NCBI GenBank assembly: GCA_028693165.1
Contig: JAQUVX010000010.1
Span: forward strand, 1-64,000
Length of the DNA stretch: 64,000 nt
Source of the DNA: Lachnospiraceae bacterium
GTDB lineage: Bacteria; Bacillota; Clostridia; Lachnospirales; Lachnospiraceae
Direction of reading: 5' to 3'
The notes beneath the pieces were generated by a model. That model did no database searches, had not been told where the DNA came from, and saw only the letters and a list, made by a program, of their open reading frames with translations. The position numbers and the translations under genes are program-made. Numbering within the stretch: the stretch's first letter is position 1; the number at the start of each line of letters is the position of its first letter. This document shows, one piece after another, positions 10,385 to 18,331 of the stretch.

Positions 10385-11176
10385 TCAGCCCAATGCCACA
10401 TCCAAAATCATCATAACCACGAATCCAACGGCAAATCCAATCGTACCCATATTGGAATGCTCGCCCTCCGCGGACTCCGGAATCAGCTCCTCCACCACCA
10501 CATACAGCATGGATCCCGCCGCAAATGCAAGCAGATACGGCAGAATCGGGATCACAATCCGTGCCAGCACAATAGTCAAGGCAGCCGCGATCGGCTCCAC
10601 AATACCGGACAGGGTTCCCATCACAAATGCTTTCTTCCTGCTCTCTCCCTCGCTTCGAAGCGGCAGGGAAATAATCGCGCCTTCCGGGAAGTTCTGAATG
10701 GCGATTCCGATCGACAGCGCAAAGGCTCCCGCGATGGAGATCGGTGCATCTCCGCTCAAAAGTCCCGCAAATACCACACCGACGGCCATTCCCTCCGGTA
10801 TGTTGTGCAGCGTCACGGCCAGCACCAGCATGGTGGTCCGCGCCAGACTGCACTTGGGCCCCTCCGGCTCCTCACATCCCATGTGCAGATGCGGGATCAC
10901 CCGGTCCATGAGCAGTAAAAATGCCATTCCAAATGCAAGGCCGACCGCCGCCGGCATAAACGCCAGCTTTCCCATATGCTCCGACATCTCCATCGCCGGA
11001 ATCAGCAGTGACCACACCGAAGCGGCCACCATGACACCGGAGGCAAAGCCCAGCAGCGTCTTTTGAACCACCGGCTTAATCGCATTCTTCACAAAGAACA
11101 CGCAGCCCGCTCCAAGCATCGTGCCCAGAAACGGGATCAAAACTCCCATACTGATATCAAACATCTCCTTTTGCAT
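10385..11176 (-). CDS. ZIP family divalent metal transporter
   Basis: Integral membrane protein of 263 residues with about eight hydrophobic segments, moving Zn2+ or related metals into the cell. The ZIP signature is present twice: HNIPEG in the fourth segment and NFPEG in the fifth; a His pair (PHLHMGCEE) lies in the variable loop. GGGAGAG 6 bases before the ATG at 11176 supports that start. Metal specificity (Zn, Fe or Mn) is not decided by these motifs; the family also contains ZupT and GufA types. Confidence 0.9.
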   Translation of the reverse strand: MQKEMFDISMGVLIPFLGTMLGAGCVFFVKNAIKPVVQKTLLGFASGVMVAASVWSLLIPAMEMSEHMGKLAFMPAAVGLAFGMAFLLLMDRVIPHLHMGCEEPEGPKCSLARTTMLVLAVTLHNIPEGMAVGVVFAGLLSGDAPISIAGAFALSIGIAIQNFPEGAIISLPLRSEGESRKKAFVMGTLSGIVEPIAAALTIVLARIVIPILPYLLAFAAGSMLYVVVEELIPESAEGEHSNMGTIGFAVGFVVMMILDVALG

Positions 11177-11282
11177 ACGCATCTCTCCCTGTTCATTTCT
11201 ATTTTATTCGAATTTTGTCAATTCGTTCGCGGCATGCGCATCCTGCGCGGAGCGTTTTTATATCATAAAACGCAGTTTCCTG

Positions 11283-12065
11283 TCATACGAAAAACTCCGG
11301 CTCTTTTCTTCCGGCACAAACCTTTTTAAGCTTCTGCCGCACGACCAAACGAACCAGACGGCTCACGCTTCTGCCCTCCACCGGACATTCCTGAATGCAG
11401 CGCATACAGCCGATGCAGCGCTCCTGATCCGTGATCTTCGGATCCGTACGTGAGATCGCCTGGGTCGGACATTTGCGAATGCAGGTGCCGCAGTTGCTGC
11501 AGTTAGCGCTCACATGAATCCTGATCGGCAGGCCATGAAACTCCCGGTAAGGGTGATGTCCCGGCACCGAAAGATCATGAAGTTCTCCGACTCTCGCAAG
11601 CGCCTCCAACTGCTTGGCCGCCTGCTGCCCGAACTGCGTCAACATTTCCTGATCCTTCGCATCCGGTCTCCCGGCCGCGATCGAACGGATGATATTGTGT
11701 TCCGCCACCGCCGCAATCGCAGCGGCCGGCACGAACCCCTGCTCCGTCAGGATCTCTTTCAGCTCCAGCAGCGCATCCTCGTAGGCACGATTTCCGTAAA
11801 CCACCACCAGCACCGCCGGCGTTTGATGTCCGTGCAGCTTGCGCAGGCGCTCCGCCGCGGTAACCGGAAGCCGTCCGCCGTACACCGGTGCACCCACGAC
11901 GATCACTTCATTTTCCAGAAAATGATAATCCGGCCGGTTCCGGTTCGCATCCGTCAAGTCAAGCTCCGCCTGATTCCCTCCAAACTGCCCGGCAATTTGC
12001 ATGACCACGTTTTTCGTACTTTTCGTAGGACTGAAATAAATCCCGGTAACCTGCTTGATCTTCAT
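11283..12065 (-). CDS. EFR1-type flavodoxin-ferredoxin fusion
   Basis: A 260-residue cytoplasmic electron carrier. Residues 1-150 are a flavodoxin fold with the phosphate loop SPTKSTKN and the GAPVYGGRLP loop. The C-terminus has two [4Fe-4S] motifs, CSNCGTCIRKCP and CIGCMRCIQECP. The architecture is the EFR1 family common in gut anaerobes, passing electrons between a flavin and clusters. Its partner is unknown. GGGAGGA precedes the ATG. The neighbouring 98-residue gene upstream is on the same strand, 26 bases away, and may be co-transcribed. Confidence 0.9.
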   Translation of the reverse strand: MKIKQVTGIYFSPTKSTKNVVMQIAGQFGGNQAELDLTDANRNRPDYHFLENEVIVVGAPVYGGRLPVTAAERLRKLHGHQTPAVLVVVYGNRAYEDALLELKEILTEQGFVPAAAIAAVAEHNIIRSIAAGRPDAKDQEMLTQFGQQAAKQLEALARVGELHDLSVPGHHPYREFHGLPIRIHVSANCSNCGTCIRKCPTQAISRTDPKITDQERCIGCMRCIQECPVEGRSVSRLVRLVVRQKLKKVCAGRKEPEFFV

Positions 12066-12091
12066 CCGCGATCCTCCCTCTTCTCTTTTCT

Positions 12092-12388
12092 TCAGTAATG
12101 TACCGCCTCATGCTCTGCATTCAGCCAGGCCACAGCCTCCCAGATCCCATCCGTCGTAAACGGAAAGTCCTGACTGTGTTTCTTCTCCTCCGGTGTCACC
12201 TCGAAATTAAACGGCTCCGGCCAGATAATCGCGCGAATCTGCAGCTCTGTCTTCGCCGGAGTCTCCTCCGTCGCCTCTCCGACCACCTTTTCAAACTTTT
12301 GAAGCTGATAGCGCATCCCCTGAAAGCTTCCGGTAAACCGGCTCTTCTTTAAAAACGGGATCGAGATATCTCCATGTAAATCAATCAT
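12092..12388 (-). CDS. Small protein of unknown function
   Basis: A soluble 98-residue protein without signal peptide, membrane segment or cysteine. It is acidic and rich in aromatic residues in its C-terminal half (WPEPFNFEVTPEEKKHSQDF, then DGIWEAVAWLN). AGGAG 5 bases before the ATG at 12388 fixes the start; the longer in-frame extension upstream lacks a site and runs into repeat sequence. I do not recognise the family. It precedes the EFR1-type gene on the same strand. Confidence 0.7.
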   Translation of the reverse strand: MIDLHGDISIPFLKKSRFTGSFQGMRYQLQKFEKVVGEATEETPAKTELQIRAIIWPEPFNFEVTPEEKKHSQDFPFTTDGIWEAVAWLNAEHEAVHY

Positions 12389-12552
12389 AATAACTCCTGT
12401 CTTTTCTGTCAAGTTGCTATTCCTGGTGCCGTTGTTTGATGCTGTTGTTTGGTGCCTGGCTCTCTTTTTCCGGCATGCCACATTGTTTCCCGCTTTGATT
12501 GTACTCCGGTTTGGATGGTTTATCAACAAAAGAAAGGCGACAGCGGACGGGC

Positions 12553-12571
12553 GGGGCGGGGCGGGGTGGGG
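12553..12571 (+). other. Perfect G-quadruplex-type tract
   Basis: Four runs of GGGG separated by single bases C, C and T. It sits exactly at the edge of repeat copy A. Copy B has only two such runs at the matching place (15144-15153). Confidence 0.7.
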
Positions 12572-12905
12572 CGGAAACTCCGGTCTTGTGAGGTTTCATT
12601 TGATGTGTTTGGACAATTGGGGGGCAATAACTTAAAAATCGTCCAAACATCCTCGCTTTCCCCATGATAATGCACATCATTTTGTGCGATTTGGTAATTA
12701 TCAAATGAAACTGACCGTAATTACCCAAGAATTGCTGTATTCGTGGGCAAGCGCCTGTCATTTCAAACAAATATTGTCCAAAACCTCGTATTTTCGGCAT
12801 TATAAGTGCATATATTTGGTAACCGCACATAGTCAGATGGTGAAATTACCAAAAAGCGAAAAGTAGCATAATTTCTAAGTTCGTGCATTGTGTAGCCAGC
12901 CGCCT
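12569..12905. repeat. Non-coding repeat, copy A, upstream of padR
   Basis: About 340 bases closely matching 15145-15487. Three inverted repeats are kept in both copies: GTTTGGAC/GTCCAAAC (12607-12614 and 12641-12648), GGTAATT/AATTACC (12693-12699 and 12719-12725) and TTTGGTAA/TTACCAAA (12815-12822 and 12846-12853). A minus-strand reading frame stays open in both copies, but most differences between the copies change the encoded residue, so protein coding is unlikely. Confidence 0.75.
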
Positions 12906-13427
12906 CTATTTCAACTTCAGCGAAGTGATCCATGCTTCGATCGCCTGTGCCAGTACAAGCTGCTGCTGCAATACCGCCATACCGAATTCAGGAATCTCCG
13001 GCACAGCTTTTTTTATGCTTATATTTTCTTCCAGATAAGCAGTTAGTGTCTTTACATTTTTCTCAATGTTTGTCAGACATTTTTCTTGATTTTCTGGTGT
13101 AAGGCTGTCCAAATTTACAATGACGGCGTTAAAGTCTAAAAAAATATGGATGGGCTTGCAGGATATTTCCAGCACAAGCTTTTCAAACTCTTTTTCACCA
13201 GCCTCAGTTAAAGAATAGACTGCCTTCTCGGCCATTTTTCCTTCTCTTACCGGAGTCCCTTTGATAAGACCCTTTTCCTCTAACTGAATCACCTTTTTAT
13301 ATATGGAAGGAGTGCTGATCTTCACCCACTTTGACAAGTTCCGGTATTCTACTAACTTTTGAATGTCATAGGCGCTTAATGATTCTTTCTTTAATATTCC
13401 TAACACAATCAAATCTATGGTGGCCAT
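12906..13427 (-). CDS. PadR family transcriptional regulator, intact copy
   Basis: A 173-residue regulator. The N-terminal winged helix is of the PadR type (ATIDLIVLGILKKESLSAYDI, then STPSIYKKVIQLEEKGLI), and the C-terminal ~90 residues form the helical dimerisation region. It carries the near-palindrome ATACTATAATTTATATTAC in its own promoter; the same motif sits twice in the promoter of the MATE gene at 16 kb. It therefore probably represses itself and the exporter. The MATE gene that should lie beside this copy has been deleted, leaving only its last codons at 13545-13595. Confidence 0.88.
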   Translation of the reverse strand: MATIDLIVLGILKKESLSAYDIQKLVEYRNLSKWVKISTPSIYKKVIQLEEKGLIKGTPVREGKMAEKAVYSLTEAGEKEFEKLVLEISCKPIHIFLDFNAVIVNLDSLTPENQEKCLTNIEKNVKTLTAYLEENISIKKAVPEIPEFGMAVLQQQLVLAQAIEAWITSLKLK

Positions 13428-13451
13428 GGTGTCCTCCCTTTTTTCTTGAAG

Positions 13452-13470
13452 ATACTATAATTTATATTAC
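13452..13470. promoter_or_regulatory. Putative PadR operator, copy A
   Basis: ATACTATAATTTATATTAC lies 25 bases before the padR start. It matches the fully palindromic sites at 15978-15996 and 16007-16025 in one half and most of the other. Confidence 0.6.
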
Positions 13471-13544
13471 TGTTTTTTCAAAACTGTGTCAAGAGAAGGG
13501 GTCACGAAACGGACCGATTACTCTGGCCGCTTATGGGAGATAGA

Positions 13545-13595
13545 GAATTACATACGGAAAAAGCACAATTTGTTGCTATGGGATGTAGGCTGTAA
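13545..13595 (+). pseudogene. Last 16 codons of a deleted MATE exporter
   Basis: The frame reads ELHTEKAQFVAMGCRL then stop, aligning with the end of the MATE gene at 17453 (ELHMAKAQFVPMESERSAL then stop). The sequence just upstream matches the region before the MATE promoter in copy B. The join falls at a short sequence (ATAAAGAATTA in copy B) present at both ends of the missing segment. Confidence 0.75.
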
Positions 13596-13603
13596 ATGGT
13601 AGT

Positions 13604-14300
13604 AATGATACTACACTAAAACAGCAGGGCGGCGCATGGGCTGAAATCTGTAATCGAGCTTTGGAGCAGAACGGACACCCCGAGCGGATAGACCCGCAGT
13701 TATGAGCGGCAAGGGATAGACCAAATCCCCACCGTTCATTTAGGCGTTGCCGCTTCTGCTATGGAGAAGCGCGGCAACCTCAACCGAGAAATCGAAGTGA
13801 CAAATCAGCGTTTTCGGCAACTGAAAGCGCATATCTCCAAACTGCAAAACTGGCTGAAAGAGGAACAGGCGAACACCGCGCCGCCCACCCTTGCCGACTA
13901 CATTCAAGGTATTCTTTCCCGCAAGGCACAGGCGGGAAAATCAAGCTATTCCCAATCGCTGTATAACCTCAAGAACGCGGCAAATATGCTGAACTTCCTG
14001 CAAAGAAATCAGATAATGGATATGACATGGCTTGATGAAAAGTTTCAGTCCATGATAGGCTCGCAAATGGATATTCAGGATAAGCTAAAACCCGTTGAAC
14101 GGCGGCTTGACACGCTGAAAAAACATATCGAGCAAGCGGAACTTTACATGGAGTGTAAGGGGAAAAAGAAGCTGACGGAAAGCGAGCAAATCCGCAAGAG
14201 CGTTTACACTATCTTGCGGCAGGAACAGCGGGAGTTGTTGGCATCCCGACAAACAGGAAGCTGTCTAAATGTGGATTTGAAAGTCTCCAAAATCAAATAG
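13604..14300 (+). pseudogene. Remnant of a MobA/MobL-type relaxase, C-terminal part
   Basis: Residues GGAWAEICNRALEQNGHPER are followed, after a shift of frame near 13697, by SYERQGIDQIPTVHLGVAA and then MEKRGNLNREIEVTNQRFRQ. The rest is a 150-residue helical region (LADYIQGILSRKAQ, DKLKPVERRLDTLKKHIEQA). This order is the tail of conjugative-element relaxases of the MobA/MobL family. The nuclease domain is missing, the frame is broken, and the last residues run into the neighbouring MBL gene. Read as a scar of a mobilisable element. Family assignment is from remembered sequence pattern. Confidence 0.7.
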
Positions 14301-15029
14301 CCCTGCTCCTTGTACTAACTTTCCACTCTGCTCTATTTTGTCAAACGCCCCCGAAACTCTCCTTATTAAGTCGGCGGGGATAACAAGCTGGTGGTGAGCT
14401 GGCAAAACCCGGTCAACATCCAGAACTTCCACCCGCTTAACCGATTGATAAAACAGTTTTGGGTCAGTAGTTGGATAGAATGCGTCAAGACAACCGAGAT
14501 ATATCAAGTCACCAGAATACAGATACTTTCGCTGGGGCTCGTAAAAACAACAATGCCCAGGCGAGTGACCGGGCGTGTGAATGACGGTCAACAGGCGACC
14601 ACCCAAATCAAAGGTGACACCATCTGTGAATACTGCTGTTGGTATCCCTTGAAACACCTGATACTCTTCTGGGGCAAAGCCCTGCGGGAAGTCACAGGGC
14701 TTTGCCATAAGGTTATGCTTTACTAGTTGTAGGGGAATAGGGAACTGCACAGCCAGCCAGTCACTTTCTGCTTCATGGACTTCAATATGGGAGAAATACT
14801 TGTGCCCGCCTACATGGTCCCAATGGGCGTGGGTCGTTAACACAGTAACTGGAAGATTGGTCAGAGCGTCTACTACTTCTTTGATGTTGTCCACACCTAA
14901 GCCTGTATCAATCAATATGGCCCGTTGTATCCCACACAGCAAATAGCAATGGGGTTCTTCCCAATGCTTGTACTCGCTGATGGCGTATGTGTCTTTGTCG
15001 ATACTTTCAACTGTAAACCATCTACTCAT
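14265..15029 (-). CDS. MBL-fold metallo-hydrolase
   Basis: A soluble 254-residue enzyme of the metallo-beta-lactamase fold. Metal ligands are visible: HAHWDH at residues 67-72, the His of HTPGHSPGH, the Asp of YSGDLIY, and a late His in PAHH. Typical members hydrolyse thioesters such as hydroxyacylglutathione-like compounds, lactones or beta-lactams; nothing here selects among them. Its 3' end overlaps the relaxase remnant by 36 bases. It lies between the two damaged PadR-MATE modules, so it probably arrived with that foreign segment. Confidence 0.85.
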   Translation of the reverse strand: MSRWFTVESIDKDTYAISEYKHWEEPHCYLLCGIQRAILIDTGLGVDNIKEVVDALTNLPVTVLTTHAHWDHVGGHKYFSHIEVHEAESDWLAVQFPIPLQLVKHNLMAKPCDFPQGFAPEEYQVFQGIPTAVFTDGVTFDLGGRLLTVIHTPGHSPGHCCFYEPQRKYLYSGDLIYLGCLDAFYPTTDPKLFYQSVKRVEVLDVDRVLPAHHQLVIPADLIRRVSGAFDKIEQSGKLVQGAGLFDFGDFQIHI

Positions 15030-15144
15030 GTCTTCCTCCTACAACTTCCAATTTCTCAAGCGTATCACTCGCCAAAATACACTAAAATTATACCACACGA
15101 GTATGACCAAATCAACGCGCTTTCTCCGACCGTTCCACCTATGT

Positions 15145-15487
15145 GGGGCGGGGCGGAAACTCCGATCTTGTGAGGTCTTATTTGATGTGTTTGGACAATT
15201 TTGGGTTCACAACTTGAAAATCGTCCAAACATCCTCGCTTTTCCCATGATAATGCGCATCATTTCATGCGATTTGGTAATTGTCAAATGAAACTGACCGT
15301 AATTACCCAGAAATTGTTGTATTCGTGGGCAAGAGCCTGCCATTTCAAGCAAATGTTGTCCAAAACCTCGTATTTTCGGCATTATAAGTGCATATATTTG
15401 GTAACCGCACATAGTCAGATGGTGAAATTACCAAAAAGCGAAAAGTACCATAATTTCTAAGTTCGTGCAGTGTGTAGCCAGCCGCCT
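15145..15487. repeat. Non-coding repeat, copy B
   Basis: Second copy of the element at 12569-12905, in the same orientation and the same place beside padR. The three inverted repeats are intact (15189-15196 with 15223-15230; GGTAATT/AATTACC near 15273-15305; 15397-15404 with 15428-15435), while the loop of the first differs strongly between copies. Confidence 0.75.
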
Positions 15488-15824
15488 CTATTTCAACGAA
15501 GTGATCCATGCTTCGATCGCCTGTGCCAGCACAAGCTGCTGCTGCAATACGGCCATACCGAATTCTGGAATCTCCGGCACAGCTTTTTTATGCTTATATT
15601 TTCTTCCAGATAAGCAGTTAGTGTCTTTACATTTTTCCTTCTCTTACCGGAGTCTCTTTGATGAAGCCCTTTTCCTCTAACTGAATCACCTTTTTATATA
15701 TGGAAGGAGTGCTGATCTTCACCCACTTTGACAAGTTCCGATATTCTACTAGCTTTTGAATGTCATAGGCGCTTAATGATTCTTTCTTTAATATTCCTAA
15801 CACAATCAAATCTATGGTTGCCAT
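15488..15824 (-). pseudogene. PadR regulator, broken copy
   Basis: The first 65 codons match the intact copy closely, but the middle 178 bases are gone and one T is missing from a T run near 15587. The deletion falls exactly at an 8-base direct repeat CATTTTTC that is present at both ends of the matching segment in copy A (13055-13062 and 13233-13240). The product would stop soon after the winged helix. Confidence 0.85.
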
Positions 15825-15846
15825 GGTGTCCTCCTTTTTCTTGAAG

Positions 15847-15865
15847 ATACTATAATTTATATTAC
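15847..15865. promoter_or_regulatory. Putative PadR operator, copy B
   Basis: ATACTATAATTTATATTAC, identical to the site before the intact padR copy. Confidence 0.55.
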
Positions 15866-15970
15866 TGTTTTTTCAAAACTGTATCAAGAGAAGAGATGGC
15901 GAATTTGACCGATTAATCTGGTCGGTTATGAGAGATAAAGAATTAGAATAAAATCGTGTCTATTATTCCC

Positions 15971-16025
15971 TTGACTTATACTATAAATTATAGTATCATT
16001 CCTTTTGCACTATAATTTATAGTAT
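15971..16025 (+). promoter_or_regulatory. MATE promoter with two PadR-type operators
   Basis: TTGACT (15971-15976), a 17-base spacer and TATCAT (15994-15999). The spacer is filled by the 19-base palindrome ATACTATAAATTATAGTAT (15978-15996). A second copy of the palindrome (CACTATAATTTATAGTAT) follows at 16008-16025. Occupation of either would block transcription. Confidence 0.7.
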
Positions 16026-16065
16026 TATATTTTATATCTTATAACAAGTGAAAGGAGCTTTGATT

Positions 16066-17453
16066 ATGAATGAATCGAGTAAAAAAATGGAACTGCTGGG
16101 AGGTGCGCCCATACCACAAGCACTCTTGCATTGGGGCTGCCGGCCATGATCGGGATGTTGATCAATGCGTTGTACAATCTGGCCGACACTTACTTCGTGG
16201 GAGGGCTTGGCACCGACCAGATGGGGGCTGTCACGGTGGCCTTTCCGCTGGGGCAGATCGTTGTAGGATTGGGCCTGCTTTTCGGAAATGGCGCGGCGGC
16301 CTATCTTTCCCGACTATTGGGACGCGGTGATCAGGAAACTGCCAATAAAGCAGCAAGCACCGCACTGTACAGCAGCATTTTGGCCGGAGCCGTTATGATT
16401 CTATGCTCTGTCATTTTTCTAAAGCCTGTTTTGAGACAGCTCGGAGCGATTGACCGCATCATGCCCTATGCCATTTCCTACACCCGTATTTATATTATCT
16501 TTTCTATTTTTAATGTGTTTAATGTTACGATGAATAACATCGTATCCAGTGAAGGCGCGGCCAAAACAGCTATGTGCGCGTTAATGTCGGGAGCGGCATT
16601 AAACGTCGTGTTAGATCCCATTTTTATCTATACGCTTCATTTTGGCGTGGCCGGTGCTGCGATTGCCACAGCGCTTTCACAGATGGTATCTGCCCTGGTC
16701 TATCTGTACTACATATTCAGGAAAAAAAGTGTTTTTGACTTTCAGATTAGGGAATGCTGCTTTTCCAGAGAAATTATGTCGGAAATTTTGAAAATCGGGA
16801 TTCCCACGCTGGTTTTCCAGCTCTTGACCAGCCTCTCCATCAGCATGATCAACCATGCGGCAAAAGAATATGGCAGTTCCGCGCTCGCCGCGATGGGGCC
16901 GTACACAAAGATCATGTCTATGGGAACCTTGATTGTATTTGGATTTTTGAAAGGCTTCCAGCCAATCGCCGGCTTTAGTTATGGGACAAAGAAATTTGAT
17001 CGTCTGTACGAAGCAATCAAAACATCGATTCTCTGGTCAACGGTCTTTTGTGTTGCTTTTGGTTTGATCACTGCCATATTCCCCACGCAGATCATGGCTC
17101 TGTTTACCAGAAGCGATGTGGAGATGATTCAAATCGGTGCCATCGCCTTGAGGGCAAACGGGCTTTCCTTCCTGCTCTTTGGTTTCTATACGGTATACTC
17201 GTTCCTGTTCCTCGTGATGGGCAAGGCGAAAGAAGGGTGTATCCTAGGTGCGTGCCGCCAGGGCATCTGCTTCGTCCCCGTCATTTTACTTCTTCCAGTG
17301 ACTTTCGGATTGCGCGGGGTTCTCTATGCCCAACCGATTGCGGATGTCCTTTCTGCTGTTATCACGGTATTTATGGCAATGCATCTTCATAAAGAATTAC
17401 ATATGGCAAAGGCACAATTTGTTCCGATGGAATCAGAGCGTTCTGCTTTGTAA
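16066..17453 (+). CDS. MATE family multidrug efflux transporter, with a 5' frameshift
   Basis: Cation-coupled exporter of drugs or toxic metabolites with about 12 membrane segments. The natural start is the ATG at 16066, with AAAGGAG 8 bases upstream, reading MNESSKKMELLGGAPIPQAL. Near 16126 one base is missing relative to the expected LLALGLPAM, so this frame stops at 16165, while the second frame, open to 17453, gives GLPAMIGMLINALYNLADTY and the rest of an intact transporter (440 residues). The TTG at 16131 has no ribosome site. Either the gene is inactive, or the base is a sequencing error. Its promoter has two PadR-type operators, but the adjacent padR copy is broken, so the intact copy 3 kb upstream may control it. 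Confidence 0.85.
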
Positions 17454-17565
17454 ATGATTTCTTAAAATACATCCGTTGCAGAGTTTTATTGTTTTGCCTT
17501 GACTTTTCTTCCGCTTTCCTTTATTATAAAAATAAGAAATGGGTTTTACGACCGTACAGCATATG

Positions 17566-18081
17566 CTAAAGCGGCTTGCTCGTTTCTTTTTTTGTGCGTA
17601 AAATATCATAAAGATACAACTTTCCATCGCTGTCATGCCTTACGAGCATTCGTACAGAAAAAACATTATATCTTATCACGCTCTCATGCTCATACACGGG
17701 CAACCCAAATTTTGTGTCATAACGATACCAGCCATATTTTGCTTTTTTCTTATGTTTTGAGTTGTAATCGGGCGCTGATGTTTTGTTTGTCGCTATATGG
17801 ATTAACTCTCCAATGGCCTGGGATGAATTGGCTTTTGCTTTCGCGTTTGTTCCTTTTAAAATCTTTGTATCCTTTGAATGAGAAAATTCATCTGGGAAAT
17901 CCTTTCCGATATAAATTTTTTCTGCTGTCTCTATCATCTCATAACACTGATCAACATATCCCTTTACATATTCTTCCACGTCCCCCCAATCAATCTGTCT
18001 CTTTCCTTTAAAGCGGATATCATGAATCAGAACAATCTTTTTACCATCAGAATCCGTAACAATATCAATGTTTTTATTCAA
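17566..18081 (-). CDS. Stand-alone phage-type nuclease domain (Barnase/EndoU/ColicinE5/RelE-like)
   Basis: A 171-residue protein that I recall as the C-terminal domain of phage minor head (MuF-type) polyproteins, from the group described as phage Barnase-EndoU-ColicinE5/D-RelE-like nucleases. Visible blocks are IYIGKDFPDEF, the Lys/Ala-rich helix with IGELIHIATNK, AKYGWYRYDTKFGLPVYE and VRHDSDGKLYLYDILRTKKET, with several His, Arg, Lys and Tyr residues as candidate catalytic groups. Here it is not fused to a head protein. The start is a TTG at 18081 with AGAGAGGA about 10 bases before. No immunity gene is obvious beside it. Function is inferred. Confidence 0.65.
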   Translation of the reverse strand: MNKNIDIVTDSDGKKIVLIHDIRFKGKRQIDWGDVEEYVKGYVDQCYEMIETAEKIYIGKDFPDEFSHSKDTKILKGTNAKAKANSSQAIGELIHIATNKTSAPDYNSKHKKKAKYGWYRYDTKFGLPVYEHESVIRYNVFSVRMLVRHDSDGKLYLYDILRTKKETSKPL

Positions 18082-18243
18082 GCTAATGTAGTTCCTCTCT
18101 TTGTTAAAATTAAAAAATATAGGATTTCTTTACCGAACGGTAATAGCAAAAAAAGACATATCATATTAGATTATTACATATCCCATACTAACATCATTCT
18201 GCTTAATTTTCAAGCACCTTATCATGTATTTAGCATTCGACCA

Positions 18244-18262
18244 ACGGCACCTCAACAGGTGC
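18244..18262. other. Short perfect hairpin
   Basis: GGCACCT-CAAC-AGGTGCC, a 7-pair GC-rich stem 10 bases from the purD terminator. It may add to termination. Confidence 0.5.
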
Positions 18263-18271
18263 CTCTCAAAC

Positions 18272-18316
18272 AAAAAAAGAGAGACCACAACACCTCCGTG
18301 CTCTCCGTCTCTCTTT
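18272..18316 (-). terminator. Terminator of the pur operon
   Basis: AAAGAGAGAC on the minus strand pairs with GTCTCTCTTT and is followed by a T run; it lies 16 bases after the purD stop. Confidence 0.85.
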
Positions 18317-18331
18317 CCTTACCATGTTTTA

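Noticed and set aside
12417-12830. Minus-strand open frame shared with 15065-15412
   Set aside because: Conserved in both repeats, but most differences between the copies change the residue, stems rather than codons are kept, and there is no clear ribosome site. Treated as non-coding.
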